Source of the DNA: Fervidibacter sinensis
Lineage (GTDB): Bacteria; Armatimonadota; Fervidibacteria; Fervidibacterales; Fervidibacteraceae
Assembly: GCA_032161045.1 (NCBI GenBank)
Contig: JAVHTH010000014.1
Length of the DNA: 64,000 nt
Direction: 5' to 3' (one strand)
A program made the position numbers and the translations under genes. Below are positions 52,351 to 59,904 of the stretch, one piece after another. Positions within the stretch are counted from its first letter, which is position 1. Every line of letters begins with the position of its first letter. The notes under the pieces are model-generated. The model had not been told where the DNA came from. It made no database searches and worked only from the letters and a program-made list of their open reading frames with translations.

Positions 52351-52704
52351 TCAAGGTTGCCTCTCCAGCGGGTAGTAGTAAGGTTGGACAAACGGAACTG
52401 GGGCGGGTTTGGGCAAGCCGAAACCCTTCCTCTCTTCAGGGATTTGCCAACCGAAAGGATGGGGAAATACAGGGGATGGGGTGGGCAAAACGAGAAACTT
52501 CTGCATCAGGCTCATTTGGGCAATTTGCTTCCTCAAGTCAGCAACTTTTTTCTCCAGTTCAGCAATTTTTCGCTCCGCCTCAGTAAGTCGTTTTTCCAGA
52601 GATTCAAACTTTTGTGCGACATCTTCGCTTTGAGTTCTCTGCTCTGCCGTCCAGCCAACTAAAAGTAGAGCCAATGCAACAGTGGCAACGATGAACCAAC
52701 GCAT
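52351..52704 (-). CDS. Small secreted coiled-coil protein
   Basis: 117 residues. Signal peptide MRWFIVATVALALLLVGWTA, then a heptad-patterned helix at about 28-67 (FESLEKRLTEAERKIAELEK), then a Pro-rich tail (PTPSPVFPHPFG). It may be an extracytoplasmic scaffold. No family recognised. A GAGGTGAGC site precedes the ATG at 52704. Confidence 0.6.
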   Translation of the reverse strand: MRWFIVATVALALLLVGWTAEQRTQSEDVAQKFESLEKRLTEAERKIAELEKKVADLRKQIAQMSLMQKFLVLPTPSPVFPHPFGWQIPEERKGFGLPKPAPVPFVQPYYYPLERQP

Positions 52705-52800
52705 CGCCGCTCACCTCCGTGTTGAGGAGCATTACCGCTCACGATTTTGCCACAAAATTTGCTTTGAACGGCAAAAGAGCAAAATTGGCGGGTGAGGCAA

Positions 52801-52992
52801 ATGGAGCAAAACTACAGGGGCAGGACGATAAAATCGCTGTTGCTTGCGTGGGCAAGTTACCGCAAAGGCAATAGGGATGAAGCGGAACAAAGATTGAGCG
52901 AAATCGTAAATTGGTGGCAAAGTGAAGGGGGAAACTCTGAACTCAATTCAAAGCAATATCGCAGCCTTTTTGCTCTCCAATTTGGCTCCTGA
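52801..52992 (+). CDS. Small TPR-like protein (hypothetical)
   Basis: 63 residues from the ATG at 52801 (GTGAGG upstream). The segment LLLAWASYRKGNRDEAEQRLSEIVNWW has the spacing of one tetratricopeptide repeat. No membrane helix. The gene is short and unique in the window and may not be expressed; the TPR pattern is the only positive sign. Confidence 0.4.
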   Translation: MEQNYRGRTIKSLLLAWASYRKGNRDEAEQRLSEIVNWWQSEGGNSELNSKQYRSLFALQFGS

Positions 52993-53027
52993 ATCTGAAG
53001 GTTCGTTAGCCATCGCTTTTACATCTC

Positions 53028-53786
53028 TCAAGGTGCGTTTTTGAACAAGACATCACCACGAACACCTCGGTGTGGATACTCGTCGGGCTCCCACTTGAAA
53101 TTGGGCAGTTTCTGGACGGAAAAGATTTGCTCTGGAGGCGTGTTCAAAACTTTGTGGGCAAACTCCCACTGCATCCTTTGACAGCGGTCAATATCAGCAG
53201 GGGTGTAGTTTCCTGAGCGGATTTGACGCTCAAGTTGAGCCAACTCTTCGGGAAAGATACCGGGCTTTAAAGCAATGTGAACTGCCTCCTTCGTTGAGAA
53301 GCGGTAAAGGATGAACTCGTTTCCCATCTTGGGGTCAATCTTTTGAGTTCCAAAGCGAATTCTACCACCTGTCAGGTAAGCCACGACATCGCCAAAGCAT
53401 GGCGAGTTGTTCGTTATCCCGCCAGTGTCGGTTCGGTCAATAACGCCATCAGGATAAAGAACTTTGAAGCCGAGACTTAACCCAACTGCTGCCGTAACTA
53501 AACCATCGCAAAGGTGACCGTGAAACTTCACCAAATCCTTGAGGGTGATGATTTTTGTTCGCTTTGCGTAACGACCAAGGCTGCTTTCAGTATCAAGGAC
53601 ATGAAACACAGGTGCATAGGGCGCTTTCGCTGCCCAGTCAAAGAAATACCATGTCGGCTTTAAGTCCGCTTCGGTATCTCGCTGAATTTGCTTAAAGTTG
53701 GGCTGAACTTGACTCGTCACAAACCCAGCAAGAGCGATGGAAAGAACCGCCCATGGCATTAACCAGTTGAGTTTTCGCACCTTCAT
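53028..53786 (-). CDS. Exported FmdE-like protein
   Basis: 252 residues. N-terminal signal (WLMPWAVLSIALAGFVTS), then an FmdE (PF02663) domain: LKDLVKFHGHLCDGLVTAAVGLSLGFKVL with His89, His91 and Cys93 as likely metal ligands, TGGITNNSPCFGDVVAYLTGGRIRFG. FmdE occurs as a subunit of formylmethanofuran dehydrogenase and as a stand-alone metal-binding domain; this exported form is presumably a metal-binding or metal-transfer protein. It is the last gene of the permease operon; 13 bases follow the TauE/SafE stop. Confidence 0.72.
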   Translation of the reverse strand: MKVRKLNWLMPWAVLSIALAGFVTSQVQPNFKQIQRDTEADLKPTWYFFDWAAKAPYAPVFHVLDTESSLGRYAKRTKIITLKDLVKFHGHLCDGLVTAAVGLSLGFKVLYPDGVIDRTDTGGITNNSPCFGDVVAYLTGGRIRFGTQKIDPKMGNEFILYRFSTKEAVHIALKPGIFPEELAQLERQIRSGNYTPADIDRCQRMQWEFAHKVLNTPPEQIFSVQKLPNFKWEPDEYPHRGVRGDVLFKNAP

Positions 53787-53799
53787 CTTTCGTCACCCC

Positions 53800-54561
53800 T
53801 CAAAGGAGCATTGTGACGAGTTTGTAAAGGGTCATGACGATGATGAGAACGGCGAACATTTGCTTTAGCCTTGGACCTGCGATGTAAAGGCTCGTCAACC
53901 TTGCACCCAAGAAAGAACCCAAAGCGCCAGCGACGAGCAACGATACTGTCAAAGCAAAGGAGAATTGGGCAGTTGAAAGGTGCGGAATAAGTGCCGAGAA
54001 AGAAGGTGGTGTGACAGCGAAGGCGTTAACGCCTGCGGCTCGTTTGGGTTCCATCCCAACTAAAATCAGCGTCGGCATAAGAAGGAAGCCGGGTCCAACA
54101 CCCAATAGCCCACTGAGGACAGATATGGGAGCAGCCAGCAAAAGGGCAACCCAAAACTTTTCCTCGCTACCTGAAAACTGAGCCGTTTTTGCTTCCTTTG
54201 AAGGCGCCAGCAACCGATAGGCAAGGTAGAAAACTGAGGCAAGGTAAATGAGCCAAATGTAAATTGGCTTGACAACTCCCGCAGATGCGAGCCATCCACC
54301 AAACGGCGCAAAGGTGGTGGTTACCAACGAAAGTGTGATCGCTTTCTTCCAATCAACAAATCCACTTTGAGCAAACCCGAAAACGGAGAAAAGAGCGGTG
54401 ATGCCGTTGAGCAAAAGGCTCAAAGGTTGAACTTGGTGCACCAAATCGGACATGAACAGTGACAAAAACGGGATAGCAGCAAAAGCGACACCGAGCCCGA
54501 GCATCCCAGAAATCACAGCAAGGACGAAAAGACCCATCGTCATCACAGCCAGCGTAATCAC
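53800..54561 (-). CDS. TauE/SafE family sulfite/anion exporter
   Basis: 253 residues from a GTG at 54561, with eight hydrophobic helices. LGLGVAFAAIPFLSLFMSDLVHQVQPLSLLLNGITAL and GVGPGFLLMPTLILVGMEPKRAAGVNAFAVT are the two signature halves of PF01925. Members export sulfite, sulfonates or thiosulfate. It sits inside the metal/redox operon. Its ribosome site AGGTG overlaps the stop of the preceding 31-residue ORF. Confidence 0.88.
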   Translation of the reverse strand: MITLAVMTMGLFVLAVISGMLGLGVAFAAIPFLSLFMSDLVHQVQPLSLLLNGITALFSVFGFAQSGFVDWKKAITLSLVTTTFAPFGGWLASAGVVKPIYIWLIYLASVFYLAYRLLAPSKEAKTAQFSGSEEKFWVALLLAAPISVLSGLLGVGPGFLLMPTLILVGMEPKRAAGVNAFAVTPPSFSALIPHLSTAQFSFALTVSLLVAGALGSFLGARLTSLYIAGPRLKQMFAVLIIVMTLYKLVTMLL

Positions 54562-54567
54562 TTCCAG

Positions 54568-54663
54568 TCACCTCATAGTTTGTGTGCAGTTTGTAGTTAT
54601 CTGCGAAATGCAGTTAATTTCAACAATTTCGCCACAATTGGTGCACCTGTAGGTGTAGGTCAC
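54568..54663 (-). CDS. 31-residue zinc-ribbon peptide (FmdB-like start)
   Basis: A short ORF in what looks like a gap. It starts with GTG at 54663, sharing GTGA with the stop of the upstream Cys-rich gene, and ends where the ribosome site of the TauE/SafE gene lies. The product begins MTYTYRCTNCGEIVEI, which resembles the start of FmdB-type zinc ribbons (YxYRCxxCGxxxE), and has two further Cys, C18 and C26. It is too short for the usual second CxxC. Tight coupling on both sides argues that it is translated; a remnant of a longer FmdB gene is the alternative. Confidence 0.55.
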   Translation of the reverse strand: MTYTYRCTNCGEIVEINCISQITTNCTQTMR

Positions 54664-55010
54664 GGTTCCGCTACCTCCCTTTGAAGCGCCTCGCTGAGGG
54701 CTTCAGCGACTTGGGATGGTTCGGCGACCCCAATGGCTATCAGCGATCCGTCAAGGGCAAGCATCGGAAAAGCATACGCACCGTAAAGAACGAGCACCTT
54801 CTCCACTTGTTTCCTCAACACCTCGTTGAGTGAATCAAACTGGTCAGGGGCAGTGAGGTCAACGACTTGAACATCAAAACCGCACTCCTTTATCGCTTGT
54901 TTCAATACCTCAACATCCTCTGGGGTCTGTCCAATCGTGCAGCAGCACGACGCACTTTTACTGTCCCGCTTTAGAACAGCCGTTATCAAAGTGATTGTGC
55001 CCTGCTGCAT
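54660..55010 (-). CDS. Cys-rich thioredoxin-fold-like protein (ArsD-like?)
   Basis: 116 residues. A CCC triplet (22-24) near the N-terminus is followed by a helix/strand pattern EDVEVLKQAIKECGFDVQVVDL, a further helix, VLVLYGAYAFPMLALDGSLIAIG with a Pro in the cis-Pro position, and VAEALSEAL. The layout recalls ArsD-type metallochaperones, which bind As(III) through vicinal Cys near the start, but I cannot show homology. It follows the thioredoxin gene by 20 bases. Confidence 0.55.
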   Translation of the reverse strand: MQQGTITLITAVLKRDSKSASCCCTIGQTPEDVEVLKQAIKECGFDVQVVDLTAPDQFDSLNEVLRKQVEKVLVLYGAYAFPMLALDGSLIAIGVAEPSQVAEALSEALQREVAEP

Positions 55011-55030
55011 TCCACATCACCTCGTAAAAA

Positions 55031-55312
55031 TCAACTACTTGCATCGGCTTGAGTAGCCAAGTAAGTCGTCAGCATCTGTGTAATCTCTGAGACACTTGGC
55101 ACTTTACCCTGTGAAAGCACCTTGCCGTTAACGACAAGCGCAGGTGTCGTCATTGCCCTGTATTGTCGCAAGCGCTTCAGCATCTCCTGCATGTTCGTCA
55201 CATGTTCAACTTCGGCGTCAATACCCAATTGCTGAACCGCCTGCTTGACATTGTTCTCAAGGGCGTAGCAACGAGCACAACCCGGACCGAGGATTTCAAT
55301 CTTAAGCGACAT
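55031..55312 (-). CDS. Small thioredoxin family protein (redox-active disulfide protein 2)
   Basis: 93 residues from the ATG at 55312 (AAAGGAGGGG upstream); a longer in-frame reading would run through the repeat region. MSLKIEILGPGCARCYALENNV has the CxxC pair C12/C15; TTPALVVNGKVLSQGKVPS has the cis-Pro and the usual TIGR00412-type end. It is commonly encoded beside YraQ-type permeases and may carry metal or reduce substrate on the cytoplasmic side. Confidence 0.88.
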   Translation of the reverse strand: MSLKIEILGPGCARCYALENNVKQAVQQLGIDAEVEHVTNMQEMLKRLRQYRAMTTPALVVNGKVLSQGKVPSVSEITQMLTTYLATQADASS

Positions 55313-55350
55313 TGTGACCCCTCCTTTCGGGTTATTCGTTTTTAGATGGT

Positions 55351-55434
55351 CGGGCTCCTGCCCGACTGCAAATTGACACTCAGAGGGCTCGGCTCCTGCC
55401 GAGCCGAAAAAATTGGCACGCCAGAGGCGTGCCC
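55351..55434. repeat. Three palindromes between permease and thioredoxin genes
   Basis: TCGGGC-TCCT-GCCCGA (55351-55366), GGCTCGGC-TCCT-GCCGAGCC (55387-55406) and GGCACGCC-AGA-GGCGTGCC (55416-55434). Related units occur at 20240, 29561 and 32912. They interrupt the operon and could attenuate or stabilise the transcript. Confidence 0.65.
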
Positions 55435-55454
55435 TCCAAAATTTGTCCAAGACT

Positions 55455-56531
55455 TCATCTCCAAACTGTGTTGCCTGCAAGCCAGCCGACAAATGTGCCT
55501 AAGATGACGATGGTCACGACATAAACCGCTGCTTTGCGAATTCCAAAAATGCGAGCGATGGCAATCCAGTTGGGCAAACTTAAACCCGGTCCCGTCAAAA
55601 GCAACGCCAACGCCGGACCTTTACCCATCCCAAGTTCCATTAACTTGTGCACAAATGGAGCCTCGGTCATCGTCGCAAAGTAACTGATTGCCCCAATGAG
55701 CGTCGCAATGAAAGAAGATCGCAGACTATTGCCACCGAGCCATTGTTGGACGATTTCCTTTGGCAAGAGCACACCAATTACGCCTACGATGAAAACACCG
55801 ACCAAAAGCAGGGGCAGAATGATGCGGACGAACCACCAAGTCTCTTGGAGCCAACGGCGAATTTCATCGGGCGGTTTAATTTTCCAAGCGTAAAGCGCTA
55901 CGATGACCATCCCGATAGCCCAAACAATAACCTTTTGCCAATACGGACCTGTTCGCACAAGGTAGTTGGGCGCCAAAAGGTCAACAACGATGAGGAGCAA
56001 GAGAACGATGTCTGTCCTTTTAACCGATGGCAAAGCCTCAGCGGCATTCAATCCATCGGTGCTGATGCTTTGGACTTCCGAAAGGCGTTGAATTTCCTCC
56101 CGGTAGAAGGCGAAAGTCATGACTGTACCAACAACCATCGCCATTAGCAAGGCTGTGATGATTCGGACAAGCGCCATGTCCCAACCCAAAATTGCTCCAG
56201 TGTATGTCAGCGCTAAAATGTTTGTCGCTGGAGCAACCCAAAGGATGATAAAGGCGGCGCCGATGCCAGCACCGGCAAAGTAAACGCCCGCAGAAACTGG
56301 AATGACCGTGCATGAACAAGCAGCCACGAAGAAACTGGCAAAGGCAGCGATGATGAAAGAACGAATTCGGCTGGCAGCAATTCCAAGGTAATGCAAAACT
56401 GTCTCTTTGGGTATGAACGCCACCATCCCGCCAGCCAGCAAGAAAGCGGGCACAAGACAAGTTAGAATGTGGTAGGCGATATAATCTTCCAGTGCCAGCA
56501 AGCCGCCTTTTATGAGCGACCAAAGGAACAT
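55455..56531 (-). CDS. Permease, YraQ/ArsP family (DUF318)
   Basis: 358 residues from the ATG at 56531 (AAGGAGG 8 bases upstream). About ten helices in two halves, each with a conserved polar motif: FFVAACSCTVIPVSAGVYFAGAG in the first and YFATMTEAPFVHKLMELGMGKGPALALLLTGPGLSLP in the second. PF03773 includes the organoarsenical permease ArsP and Cu/Zn efflux SO_0444-type proteins. The CSC in helix 3 is typical. It heads the operon with the thioredoxin, Cys-rich, TauE/SafE and FmdE-like genes. Confidence 0.88.
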   Translation of the reverse strand: MFLWSLIKGGLLALEDYIAYHILTCLVPAFLLAGGMVAFIPKETVLHYLGIAASRIRSFIIAAFASFFVAACSCTVIPVSAGVYFAGAGIGAAFIILWVAPATNILALTYTGAILGWDMALVRIITALLMAMVVGTVMTFAFYREEIQRLSEVQSISTDGLNAAEALPSVKRTDIVLLLLIVVDLLAPNYLVRTGPYWQKVIVWAIGMVIVALYAWKIKPPDEIRRWLQETWWFVRIILPLLLVGVFIVGVIGVLLPKEIVQQWLGGNSLRSSFIATLIGAISYFATMTEAPFVHKLMELGMGKGPALALLLTGPGLSLPNWIAIARIFGIRKAAVYVVTIVILGTFVGWLAGNTVWR

Positions 56532-56559
56532 GGCTTTGCCTCCTTGACAAAAACCTTTG

Positions 56560-56585
56560 TTTTGACCGTTGCGCATCGGTCAAAA
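56560..56585. promoter_or_regulatory. Operator-like dyad before the permease operon
   Basis: Perfect 9-bp arms TTTTGACCG (56560-56568) and CGGTCAAAA (56577-56585) with an 8-base spacer, 29-54 bases before the permease ATG. A -10-like CATAAT (56590-56585, minus strand) touches the dyad. The geometry fits a repressor site, for example for an ArsR or TetR type regulator; no regulator gene is next to it. Confidence 0.6.
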
Positions 56586-56659
56586 TTATGACACGATACT
56601 AAAGGCAGCGAGAACCGGTTTGTCGGTGAAAAACCCTAAATGGGACGAAGGTGACTGGG

Positions 56660-56845
56660 ATGGCGAATTTGAGCGAATTTGCAAGGCAACTTGCGTTGGC
56701 TCGTTGGCGCAAAACACCGAAAGTTAGGAAACGCTGTCCAATTTGCGGTAAAGACTTTGAAGGACCACCTCAACGCAAGTTTTGCTGCAACCGATGCAAA
56801 GCGAACGCATGGTATCGCGAAAAACGGCAAAGAAGGAAGCCTTGA
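56660..56845 (+). CDS. Small zinc-finger protein
   Basis: 61 residues from the ATG at 56660 (AAGGTG upstream). KRCPICGKDFEGPPQRKFCCNRCKANAWYREKRQRRK gives CxxC at C26/C29 and C42-C43-x2-C46, a compact treble-clef-type zinc site in a very basic protein. Nucleic-acid binding is likely. Resembles short bacterial proteins annotated as DUF2116-type or zf-dskA; the exact family is not clear. Confidence 0.65.
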   Translation: MANLSEFARQLALARWRKTPKVRKRCPICGKDFEGPPQRKFCCNRCKANAWYREKRQRRKP

Positions 56846-56877
56846 TTTGGTTTGGTTTTAAAACTGCTTCGGCATGC

Positions 56878-59769
56878 CTACTGCGCCGGCACTGCCTCCA
56901 GTTGTTCCTTCAACTTCGCTGCAAGTTGTTTTGCTTGCTGGAGTAACTTGCCGAAGCGGGCAAAATCGCCTTGCTTTAAACTTTCCTCCGCCTGAGTGAG
57001 CGATTGCTCCAATTGCTCTACAACTCGCTTTAACTGCGGTGCGATTGTCGTTGGAGTTGGTGGAGTTGCTTGTTGTGGCGTGGTTATTTCAACCGGTGCT
57101 GTTTCCCTTCGCCGTCTCATCAATTTCGCCAGAGCCGAAGGCAAAGTTTCGTCCATGACCACATCCCTTTGGTTGGCGACGATGACTCGTTTGAGTTCTG
57201 GCAACCTCGTCTCCGTTGCCACCAAGAAGAGTGGCTCAACATAGAGCAGTGAACCGTCCATTGGAATGACAAGCAAGTTGCCCCTGAGAACATCGGAGCC
57301 ATGTTGCTTCCACAAAGTCAAGTGCTGGGAAATTTCCGCATCGTTGTCAATGCGCGATTCAACTTGAGCAGGACCGAAAATTTGTCGCCCCGGTGGCATC
57401 TTCAAGATGACCAATTCGCCCAACTGGGGCAAATCGCAGCGAGCCATCATCAGCGCTACAAGGTTGTGCCTTTCGGCAACAGGGCTTGTTTGTGGTGAAC
57501 CTAAAGGTGCAGTGAAGTAGGGCGTGAAAGGCAAAATGAGCGCAAACTCAAGCGGCGGGTGGGTATCTCCTGAACTCGGCATCCTCATCATGACATAGTA
57601 GGGTTCAACCTCTTGCCTTTGCGCCTCGTAAACTTCCTGAGCAATTCGCCACAAGTCTTCCCGCTGGTAAAACTGCTCGGGGTCGGTAATGTGATACAGG
57701 CAAAGTTTTTCGGCTTGGATGCGAAAGTAAGTGACGGGATAGCGCAAGTGCCTTTGAAGGGACTTCGGCATTTCTGAAAGCGGTCGGAAGAGACGGGGGA
57801 AAATGCGGGCGTAAGTTTTCACGATCGGGTCGGTCTCGTCTGCAATGTAGAAGCGGGTCGTGCCGTGATAAGCGTCAATCACGACCTTGACAGAATTGCG
57901 GATGTAGTTGAAAGTGAACTTTTCACGCACCTGCTTGTTGCCAATGTTGACAGTTTGCTCCAAGTCGTAAGGTTCGGAGTAGGGGAAGTTGCTTGAATGG
58001 GTGTAAGCGTCGCAAATCCAAAAGAGTCGTCCGTCGGCGATGACGATGTAAGGGTCAGAATCGTAAATCAGGAACGGGGCAATCACTCGCACTCGTTCGT
58101 GAATGTTGCGTCGCCAAAGGATTTTGCTTTCGCGCGTGATTGGATTGGGCAAAAGCAAATTAGGGTCGTTGAACCTTAAGGCGAAGGCGAGGCGATTAAT
58201 GTAGTTGCCGATTGGTGAACCACCCTTGCCTTTATAGACCGTCCGAGCCATTCCTCCTTCTTCGCTGTCACTTCCCTCGCGGGGGTAGTCAAACTCTTGA
58301 ACTTTTGTCCGCACAATCACATAATCGTTGGTCAACTCGCCGAAGTAAATTCTCGGCTCGCGAATTTCAAACTCGCGGAATTTCGTTTGTGGCGGGATGT
58401 CCTTGACCCACAGAACTGGCATTCCCTCTTGCTCAATTTCGTTCACAGGCGTCACGACCACGCCGAAACCGTGAGTCCAAAGGAAGTGACGAGTATACCA
58501 AGTCGGTCTCAGAGCCTCTATGTTCAACTCGCGGGCAGCGATCATCACTTGCCGATAGACCCCATCAACGACATATCTGTCAACATCAACATCGGCGAAT
58601 TGGTAGTAGGCTCGGATTGACTGAAGTTGTTGGAGTGTGTCACGCAGTGGTCGGTAATCCCACAACCTAACGCTCGCCAGCAAATCTTTATTGCGGTCAA
58701 GGATTTCTTGTGTTAGATCCCCTCGGAATGGGTAGCGGACATCTTTCAAGCGATGCAGCCCGTAGGCGAGTCGTGTCATGGCAATGTTGTAACGCAGGTA
58801 AGGCTTTTCCATCGTCAACTCGTTCGGCTTGACAACATATCGTTGGACGAGAGCCGGCAACAAATTGCCAGCGAGCCAAGCGATGACGAAGACAGAAGCC
58901 AAAACAATCCCAGCCTTCAAAGGAGGTCGCCACCAAACATTTGCCAGCACCAAAAAACCGCCGACGATGAAAACAATTGTCAAGACCCAAAGTGCTGGCA
59001 AGCGAATTTTCAAATCGGTGAAACCAGCGCCCCAAACCGCTTCGTCACCGACTTTGCCGTAAAGCAACTCAAACATGTTGAGCCTAAAGTGAATTGCGCC
59101 GAGGAAAAGTAGAGTGGCGGCAAGAACGAGCAAGTGGGTTCGGATAAGCGGGGTCGCGTAACTCATCATCGCTCGGATTTGGCTTCGCAAGGTTGTTGGG
59201 TATCGTCCGGTCAATGCCAAGTCAACAAAGGCGTAGAAAGCGTAGTAGGCAGCAGTCAAACCCAAAGCCAGAAAACCTGCTCCAATGAGATAGCCGTAGA
59301 TGAACCGCCAAAACGGCAACCTGAAAAGGAAGAAACTCAAATCCTTTCCGAACACAGGGTCACTTTCGCCCATGGGTTGAGCGAACCAAAAGAGCAAAAC
59401 CAAATCCCACCGTTTCGCTGCAGCCAGTCCAACCACAACCCCGAAAATGAGGGCAACGATCACGACGAACCAACGAAAGCCCATTTCCATCCAAAGCAGT
59501 GCTTGCCCAAGCCAACCTGCTGGAAAGTGCCGCCAACGACGCCAAGTGATGAGCCTTTGGGCGATGACCAAGTTGACAGCGATGAGCAGAGCGAAGAAAG
59601 CACCTACTGTGAGACCGACCACAACTTTCGCCAACATGCGAAGCCAAAAAACTCCCGTATAACCTAACTCGCGAAACCAAAGCCAGTCGGTGTAAACTTG
59701 CGCAATTTGCTTTGCGAAAAGGAACAAGACAATGAGCACGATGAGAGCGATCCAAAGGAAACGGCGCAT
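56878..59769 (-). CDS. UPF0182 family membrane protein
   Basis: 963 residues from the ATG at 59769 (GAGGTGAAGG upstream). Seven to eight N-terminal helices in the first 320 residues are followed by a large soluble domain with the family's signature stretches (YFGELTNDYVIV, GSPIGNYINRLAFALRF, YFRIQAEKLCLYHITDPEQFYQREDLW) and a Gln-rich coiled coil at the end (LKRVVEQLEQSLTQAEESLKQ). Function unknown; the family is frequent in Actinobacteria and Armatimonadota. Confidence 0.93.
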   Translation of the reverse strand: MRRFLWIALIVLIVLFLFAKQIAQVYTDWLWFRELGYTGVFWLRMLAKVVVGLTVGAFFALLIAVNLVIAQRLITWRRWRHFPAGWLGQALLWMEMGFRWFVVIVALIFGVVVGLAAAKRWDLVLLFWFAQPMGESDPVFGKDLSFFLFRLPFWRFIYGYLIGAGFLALGLTAAYYAFYAFVDLALTGRYPTTLRSQIRAMMSYATPLIRTHLLVLAATLLFLGAIHFRLNMFELLYGKVGDEAVWGAGFTDLKIRLPALWVLTIVFIVGGFLVLANVWWRPPLKAGIVLASVFVIAWLAGNLLPALVQRYVVKPNELTMEKPYLRYNIAMTRLAYGLHRLKDVRYPFRGDLTQEILDRNKDLLASVRLWDYRPLRDTLQQLQSIRAYYQFADVDVDRYVVDGVYRQVMIAARELNIEALRPTWYTRHFLWTHGFGVVVTPVNEIEQEGMPVLWVKDIPPQTKFREFEIREPRIYFGELTNDYVIVRTKVQEFDYPREGSDSEEGGMARTVYKGKGGSPIGNYINRLAFALRFNDPNLLLPNPITRESKILWRRNIHERVRVIAPFLIYDSDPYIVIADGRLFWICDAYTHSSNFPYSEPYDLEQTVNIGNKQVREKFTFNYIRNSVKVVIDAYHGTTRFYIADETDPIVKTYARIFPRLFRPLSEMPKSLQRHLRYPVTYFRIQAEKLCLYHITDPEQFYQREDLWRIAQEVYEAQRQEVEPYYVMMRMPSSGDTHPPLEFALILPFTPYFTAPLGSPQTSPVAERHNLVALMMARCDLPQLGELVILKMPPGRQIFGPAQVESRIDNDAEISQHLTLWKQHGSDVLRGNLLVIPMDGSLLYVEPLFLVATETRLPELKRVIVANQRDVVMDETLPSALAKLMRRRRETAPVEITTPQQATPPTPTTIAPQLKRVVEQLEQSLTQAEESLKQGDFARFGKLLQQAKQLAAKLKEQLEAVPAQ

Positions 59770-59904
59770 GACCTTCACCTCGCCTAAAAACTTTGGCACA
59801 ACTAATATCAACCTGTTTCCGGGACAGGGTAACCGATATCGTCGCTTAAAAATTTGTCAACAACCTCAGGCAGAGCATGTGGAGACAGTGGTGTGGAGTT
59901 TCGC

